A stretch of 64,000 nucleotides of DNA. It comes from Arcicella sp040387735 (lineage in GTDB: Bacteria; Bacteroidota; Bacteroidia; Cytophagales; Spirosomataceae). Both the position numbers and the translations under genes were made by a program. Position 1 is the first letter of the stretch, and every line of letters begins with the position of its first letter. The notes under the pieces were generated by a model. It saw only the letters and a list, made by a program, of their open reading frames with translations. It was not told the origin of the DNA and made no database searches. The DNA lies in NCBI GenBank assembly GCA_040387735.1, contig JAZKDE010000017.1:62001-126000 (forward strand). Reading direction: 5' to 3'. Shown here one piece after another: positions 60,236 to 64,000 of this stretch.

Positions 60236-60282
60236 AAACAAAAAGGTCGCAAGAGAATTTACCATCTGCGACCTTTTATTAT
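60236..60282 (-). terminator. Terminator after the DUF3570 gene
   Basis: AAAAGGTCGCA and TGCGACCTTTT are inverted copies (60241-60251 and about 60266-60277). On the minus strand the stem is followed by TTTTTGTTTTTT and ends the redox gene cluster before the sigma-factor promoter. Confidence 0.8.
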
Positions 60283-60308
60283 ATTATTATTTTGTACACA
60301 ATTTTTAT

Positions 60309-61511
60309 CTATTTCATCTTTAAATGAAGCGTAACAATATTGGCAACCATACCTGTTGTGCGAGAATAATGACCATAACGAAGTTCTACACTACTCCAAT
60401 GTTTCATCCCCAAAACGCCATTTACAGGTGCAAAACGAACTCCTGAACCCACAAAATTTGTATTCATTCCCGAAATATCATAATCGCTGGTGTAATAAGT
60501 ATCGGTTGCAAGATGTTGCCCATAAGGAGCAAAATATTTAACCGCTTTTTGACTACTGAAACGATAAAATGGTGTCAATGAAACAAATGGTGTTACTTTA
60601 TAAGAACCTTCCAAATTAACAGTATTGGCAGTCATTCCCCAATTGTCCATATAATATCGGTAAAAACCTTTTAGCACGATATTATCTCCGAGAAAATAAC
60701 TGGCTCTAATTCCAATTGGTAGTTTAAAACGACTTCCAGGGAGTTTTTCAACGGTCATTGTATTATCCGTAAAATACACTCGGTGAAAAGAGGTACTTAA
60801 AAATCCCTCTTGGTACGAAGGTTCGGCTACTAACATTAATTGCAGTCGTTCATTAATTACTTGCGAAAGCGATAAGGCAAGAGCATAAGAATTTCTTGGC
60901 TTGGTACCAGAAGTTCCACTTCGTCCAACGGCATTGGTTATTGTACGGAGTTCGTTCGGTAAAATAATGGTTGCTTTGTCCAAAAAAGCACTGGCTTTGA
61001 TACTAAACTCTCGGTTATTATCTCTTGAAGCCTTTGCCCAACTCGCTGTAAAACCGTGCGATTGATAATCAAATTCGGTTGAATAAGAATACGCTAAACC
61101 TTTTGTAACTCGTGTTTTTGCATCTTTCATACTCCATGCAATGGAAGGATAAATGTGCATATCTCGTGAAGATGCCCCAGAAATAGAACGTGGGTCAATG
61201 TTATCAGACGATGCCGAAGTATAATAATCCACATTAAAATCTATGGTAAAACTATGTAGCCGACTCTTCAAGTCATATTTTGACATCTTCAAGTCGAAAG
61301 AATTAGCATAATCAGTCAATTTCTCCGTTCCAATGCCACCCGTTACGGCTGAATTATTTCCTTCTTGATGATAATAACTTGAAATAAAATTAACTTCATC
61401 AACTTTTAATTTGCGTTTTTCATAGAAAGATTCGTCTTCAGAACTACTTTGTGCAGAACCTCTGAATAACATACTTACTAATAAACCAGCGGTTATAATT
61501 ATTTTTTTCAT
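60309..61511 (-). CDS. DUF3570 outer-membrane protein
   Basis: The 400-residue protein has a signal peptide (MKKIIITAGLLVSMLFRGSAQ) and an all-beta body with alternating aromatic residues and a barrel-like C-terminus (YGHYSRTTGMVANIVTLHLKMK). The N-terminal part ESFYEKRKLKVDEVNFISSYYHQEGNNSAVTGGIGTEKL and FNVDYYTSASSDNID are typical of DUF3570. Residues 106-114 read DPRSISGAS, close to the [ST]GA[ST] sites modified by ApbE. It is the last gene of the Rieske-thioredoxin-ApbE-DUF4266-DUF3570 cluster. No function is established for the family. Confidence 0.88.
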   Translation of the reverse strand: MKKIIITAGLLVSMLFRGSAQSSSEDESFYEKRKLKVDEVNFISSYYHQEGNNSAVTGGIGTEKLTDYANSFDLKMSKYDLKSRLHSFTIDFNVDYYTSASSDNIDPRSISGASSRDMHIYPSIAWSMKDAKTRVTKGLAYSYSTEFDYQSHGFTASWAKASRDNNREFSIKASAFLDKATIILPNELRTITNAVGRSGTSGTKPRNSYALALSLSQVINERLQLMLVAEPSYQEGFLSTSFHRVYFTDNTMTVEKLPGSRFKLPIGIRASYFLGDNIVLKGFYRYYMDNWGMTANTVNLEGSYKVTPFVSLTPFYRFSSQKAVKYFAPYGQHLATDTYYTSDYDISGMNTNFVGSGVRFAPVNGVLGMKHWSSVELRYGHYSRTTGMVANIVTLHLKMK

Positions 61512-61529
61512 TTGATTTTAATTTGGGAA

Positions 61530-61606
61530 ATAGTGGTTAGAATTTAGGCATTAGGGTTAAGTTTGGGAAGGCTTAGTTTTACTAAAGCCAACCACTAACC
61601 CCTAAA
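61530..61606. repeat. TTAGGGGTTAGTGGTT-type word inverted repeat
   Basis: AGTGGTTAGAATTTAGG on one side and CCAACCACTAACCCCTAAAACTT on the other are imperfect inverted copies, with a small inner hairpin GGCTTAGTTTTACTAAAGCC. It fills the space between the DUF4266 and DUF3570 genes. Confidence 0.55.
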
Positions 61607-61608
61607 AC

Positions 61609-61833
61609 TTAGTTACAGCCACAACCTCCACCACTTTTACCTCCGTTTGCACCAGCAGCTCCTTCTCGGTAGAGATAAAAACTGGATTCGAATTTTTCGG
61701 CTTTACGAGCGGACAATTCCATTTCAGAATCATTAATTCGACTTTTTTGATATTCCTTCACACTCACGCATGAAGATAAACTGAATATACCCAAAGCGAA
61801 ATAAAGTGTTTGTTTAAAGAGTTTTGATTTCAT
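61609..61833 (-). CDS. DUF4266 small lipoprotein with C-terminal CGC tail
   Basis: The precursor has about 74 residues from the ATG at 61833 (MKSKLFKQTLYFALGIFSLSSC); an in-frame ATG at 61857 adds eight basic residues. The lipobox LSSC makes it a lipoprotein, giving a mature peptide of only about 53 residues. The body reads VSVKEYQKSRINDSEMELS and KFESSFYLYREGAAGANGGKSGGG, ending in CGCN. The Gly-rich tail with a terminal Cys-Gly-Cys is a mark of DUF4266 and could bind metal or take part in thiol exchange. It lies between apbE and the DUF3570 gene, its usual partners. Confidence 0.88.
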   Translation of the reverse strand: MKSKLFKQTLYFALGIFSLSSCVSVKEYQKSRINDSEMELSARKAEKFESSFYLYREGAAGANGGKSGGGCGCN

Positions 61834-61872
61834 ATTTTTTTTGATTTTCAATGGCACCCAGTTAAGATTGGC

Positions 61873-62799
61873 CTATTGAATATTGATATTTTTACTGGTA
61901 AACATTTTGTCGTGGTCATCAATAATGATACACCCAATGCCCTTTATCTGATTGATAAGGTCTAAACCAACTTTTACACCCATAACCGTTACGGGTGTGG
62001 CGAGTGCGTCAGCAATTTCTGCATTTGGAGCGATAACGGTTACACTTTTGATTCCTGTGATTGGCAAGCCCGTTTTGGGGTTTATCGTGTGCGAATATCT
62101 TTTGCCTTGAATAATGATAAATTTCTCATAATTTCCCGAAGTCGCCACTGCCATATTGCTGATATTCAGGTAAGAAAAAGGGCGATTTTTATGGTTTGGA
62201 TCGGCAATTCCAATTGTCCACTGCTTGCCATTGGGTTGATTTCCCCAGGTGGTTAAATCTCCAGAAGCATTTACAATCCCCGCTTTTACGCCTTCTCTAA
62301 TCATTAATTGCTTTGCCATTTCAGCCGCATATCCTTTGCCAATTCCGCCAAAACCAATCCTCATTCCTTCGTCTTGCAAAAACACCGTTGTATTGTTTTG
62401 ATTTAAGGTTACTTTCTGATAATCAATCAATCTAACCATATTTTTTGCGGTTTCGACATCAGGCAAAGTCTTCATATTGGTGTCAAAATTCCAAAGATTT
62501 TTATCAATTGAGCCATAAGTAATATCAAATGCTCCTTGTGTAAGATTGGAAATCCGAAGTGACCGTTGAATGAGTTCAAAGACTTCTTTATCAACTTTTA
62601 CGGGTTTAATTCCTGCATTTTCGTTGATTTGATTGGTCTGACTTTCTGGTTTAAAAGTGGTCAGTAATTGTTCTATTCGACTGATTTCGGCAATGGCTGC
62701 TTCTATTTTTTCATTTGCCCAAATTGTATCTTCACTCACGACGCTTATCTCAAAGCGGTTTCCCATCAATTTTTGAACCTTTGAAATTATCTCTGCCAT
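61873..62799 (-). CDS. FAD:protein FMN transferase (ApbE family)
   Basis: ApbE attaches FMN covalently to a Ser/Thr of target proteins, using FAD and Mg. The 308 residues contain the FAD-binding MGNRFEISVV at the start, FDITYGSIDKNLWNFD, RIGFGGIGKGYAAEMAKQLM, GIVNASGDLTTWG and YSHTINPKTGLPITG..SVTVIAPNAEIADALATPVTVMG with the Mg-binding Asp near 274. No signal peptide or lipobox is present, which is unusual for a periplasmic ApbE; the in-frame sequence upstream is closed by a TGA eight codons back. Its start overlaps the thioredoxin stop (TAATG), so the two are translationally coupled. Confidence 0.93.
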   Translation of the reverse strand: MAEIISKVQKLMGNRFEISVVSEDTIWANEKIEAAIAEISRIEQLLTTFKPESQTNQINENAGIKPVKVDKEVFELIQRSLRISNLTQGAFDITYGSIDKNLWNFDTNMKTLPDVETAKNMVRLIDYQKVTLNQNNTTVFLQDEGMRIGFGGIGKGYAAEMAKQLMIREGVKAGIVNASGDLTTWGNQPNGKQWTIGIADPNHKNRPFSYLNISNMAVATSGNYEKFIIIQGKRYSHTINPKTGLPITGIKSVTVIAPNAEIADALATPVTVMGVKVGLDLINQIKGIGCIIIDDHDKMFTSKNINIQ

Positions 62800-63242
62800 T
62801 ACTTCAATCGTACCAATTGTTCAATTTCCATTTTCATATTTTCAACCGTCATTTTAGCGGTATAGCCATCCCAAGTTTTCACAACTTTTCCTTCTGAATC
62901 AATTAAAACAGTTAGTGGAAATTTCCCTTCATTGTTATATTTTTCAGCGAGAGCTTCATTGTGTTTGGTGAGTTCGGGAGCAAGACGGTTCTTTTTATTT
63001 CTCGGAAAATCAGCTCTTACCAAAACCAATTTAGTTGCGGCATATTGTAAAAACTCTTCTGAATCTAACACTTCTTTTTTGAGTTTAATACAAGGTCCGC
63101 ACCAATCAGAGCCCGAAAAGTTTAAGAGAATATATTTATGCTCACTGTTTGCCTCAGTTTTAGCTTTGGCAAAATCAGTTGTCCATTCTGTGGATGAATT
63201 GAATGATAATGCAATTAAGAATATGATGCTCAGCAATTTCAT
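62799..63242 (-). CDS. Periplasmic thioredoxin-fold protein
   Basis: The 147-residue precursor has a short signal peptide (MKLLSIIFLIALSFNSSTEW). The redox motif is NFSGSDWCGPCIKLKKEVLDSEEF (Cys pair CGPC near 50), and PLTVLIDSEGKVVKTWDGY near 109-127 has the cis-Pro of the thioredoxin fold. It resembles the thioredoxin_7/DsbD-gamma type, which takes part in periplasmic thiol reduction. Its last base is also the first base of the apbE start codon, and the Rieske gene lies upstream, so it belongs to the redox cluster. Confidence 0.9.
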   Translation of the reverse strand: MKLLSIIFLIALSFNSSTEWTTDFAKAKTEANSEHKYILLNFSGSDWCGPCIKLKKEVLDSEEFLQYAATKLVLVRADFPRNKKNRLAPELTKHNEALAEKYNNEGKFPLTVLIDSEGKVVKTWDGYTAKMTVENMKMEIEQLVRLK

Positions 63243-63319
63243 AATATTAGTTTTGAGCCATTTAGTTTTGCAAATGGCAGTTTTGTGAATATTTTACTTT
63301 ACAAAAATCTTTACAGAAT

Positions 63320-63823
63320 CTAATAAACTACCACTGTCGTTCCGTCAGTCGCCACTTGATAAGCTTGAATTCCTCTACTCCCAGCAGCGTTCAAACCTTT
63401 GCCAGCAAGGTTAAATCTTGCTCCATGAGCCGAACAATAAAACTCTCCTTGGCTATAGTAAACTTGTCTTTTAGGTTCATGACTACACAAATTAGTTACC
63501 GCCGCAAAAGCCGAAGCACTCACTCTGGCAACTACTATATTACTTTGAATGATATAACCTCCCACATTTTTCAACGCTGATGTTGCCAAGTCAATTTTAA
63601 GTAATGAACTGGTAATTTTACTAATATCCGTCACTCCAGTAGCTGGAATTACAACAGGAGTGGCTGGCGTAGGTGTTGTAGGCGTGGTCGCAGCAGTTGT
63701 GCCAGTAGCATCAATTCTGGGAGCGACAACAGTTGTATCTTCTTCTCTAACACAAGAAGTTAAGGCGGCCATCAAAGCAGCACCCGTGAAACCTAAAGAT
63801 TTGAGAAATTCGTAGCGAGTCAT
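63320..63823 (-). CDS. Rieske-type [2Fe-2S] lipoprotein
   Basis: The 167-residue protein begins with MTRYEFLKSLGFTGAALMAALTSC, a lipobox in which Cys24 would be acylated. A Thr/Pro-rich linker (about 35-60) follows. The Rieske signature is NLCSHEPKRQVYYSQGEFYCSAHGARF: C-x-H and C-x2-H separated by 14 residues, so the cluster should be of the soluble Rieske type with two His and two Cys ligands. SRGIQAYQVATDGTTVVVY closes the fold. It should sit in the periplasm or outer-membrane leaflet and carry single electrons. It heads the redox cluster with thioredoxin, apbE, DUF4266 and DUF3570. Confidence 0.88.
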   Translation of the reverse strand: MTRYEFLKSLGFTGAALMAALTSCVREEDTTVVAPRIDATGTTAATTPTTPTPATPVVIPATGVTDISKITSSLLKIDLATSALKNVGGYIIQSNIVVARVSASAFAAVTNLCSHEPKRQVYYSQGEFYCSAHGARFNLAGKGLNAAGSRGIQAYQVATDGTTVVVY

Positions 63824-63921
63824 TATTAGCGGTTATTAGTGTGAGTTTAAAATCCCTTTATCTATTCAAGAATACGTACGGCGGTCTTTTAGTATTGCCT
63901 TTCTAAAATTATTTAATTCAA

Positions 63922-64000
63922 CTAATGCACCATTACTTGCTCCAAACTCGCCCAGACCACTTCTCCCATGGTTCTGCATTTCAAAAACTTATCTGATTTA
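63922..64000 (-). CDS. 3' end of an unidentified gene, possibly an Rrf2-family regulator
   Basis: The minus-strand frame that enters from the right edge reads SDKFLKCRTMGEVVWASLEQVMVH and stops at the TAG complementary to 63922-63924. The pattern CRT..VVWASLEQV resembles the C-terminal region of Rrf2 regulators (compare the CLTH..W..L form in IscR, from memory), but 26 codons are too few for a firm call. It would lie about 100 bases upstream of the Rieske gene in the same direction, so it may belong to or control the redox cluster. Confidence 0.3.
   Translation of the reverse strand, partial: KSDKFLKCRTMGEVVWASLEQVMVH

Noticed and set aside
1..64000. CRISPR arrays, tRNA or rRNA genes, insertion sequences or prophage
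   Set aside because: No repeat-spacer pattern, no tRNA-like arms and no transposase or integrase motifs were found on either strand by reading; a dedicated scan would be needed to exclude small remnants.

Overview
The window is a 64 kb piece of an AT-rich chromosome from a Bacteroidota bacterium, most likely of the order Cytophagales (something like Emticicia or Arcicella; the exact genus is a guess, as there is no rRNA gene here). The evidence is the protein content (FecR with a Bacteroidota-type ECF sigma factor, STN/carboxypeptidase-regulatory proteins, PD40-OmpA proteins, TlpA thioredoxins, DUF6089, DUF3570), the lack of strong Shine-Dalgarno sites, and several -7 boxes of the Bacteroidota form TAnnTTTG. 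The DNA is a draft scaffold: two 10-N gaps (46874-46883 and 51383-51392) each fall inside a gene. I saw no tRNA, rRNA, CRISPR array, transposase or phage gene.

Layout. 1-5.3 kb: the 3' end of fabI, a small basic secreted protein, a secreted TPR plus Ppx/GppA-like protein, tpiA, a Fur-family regulator, a YdeI-like protein and a VOC protein. 5.3-9.5 kb (minus strand): relA/spoT, a DUF6089 outer-membrane protein and a YfiT/DinB protein. 9.5-10.6 kb: a gene-free kilobase with two orphan terminators. 10.6-20 kb: a META/DUF4377 protein, an SDR, a SPOR lipoprotein, then a housekeeping run (murB, kdsA, def, a NagB-like sugar isomerase, an EamA transporter, an M15 peptidase, purA). 20-25 kb: rhomboid protease, YkgJ protein, ROK kinase and the classical acpP-fabF-rnc cluster. 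25-34 kb: mixed hypothetical proteins, an HhH beta-barrel protein, tatD-ppa, DUF1003, TspO, a FAH-family enzyme. 33.5-38.3 kb: a minus-strand run of permease, truncated globin, alpha/beta hydrolase and a HolD(psi)-like protein, then an SSS symporter. 38-46.7 kb: two tandem TlpA-family paralogues, a lemA-TPM-TPM operon, a DASH cryptochrome and a methyltransferase. 46.7-55 kb: SDR (gapped), TPR histidine kinase, beta-lactamase-fold hydrolase, NUDIX, Nif3 (gapped), zinc-ribbon protein, PD40-OmpA.

55.4-64 kb holds the two most system-like modules, both on the minus strand. The first is ECF sigma factor, FecR anti-sigma, an STN-domain surface-repeat barrel protein and a TonB-C/TPR protein: a cell-surface signalling chain in which the outer-membrane partner is not a SusC-type receptor. 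The second is a Rieske lipoprotein, thioredoxin, ApbE flavin transferase, a DUF4266 lipopeptide ending in a Cys-Gly-Cys tail, and a DUF3570 barrel with an SGAS motif that resembles a flavinylation site. I infer this to be an extracytoplasmic redox system of unknown substrate.

Between genes, many hairpins are built from short recurring words (for example CAGTAAACAGT, GATGTTTGA, TTGCCAACTTT). Some act as terminators, and at least two such word repeats have become protein-coding: one encodes most of a signal peptide, the other a low-complexity insert in a methyltransferase.
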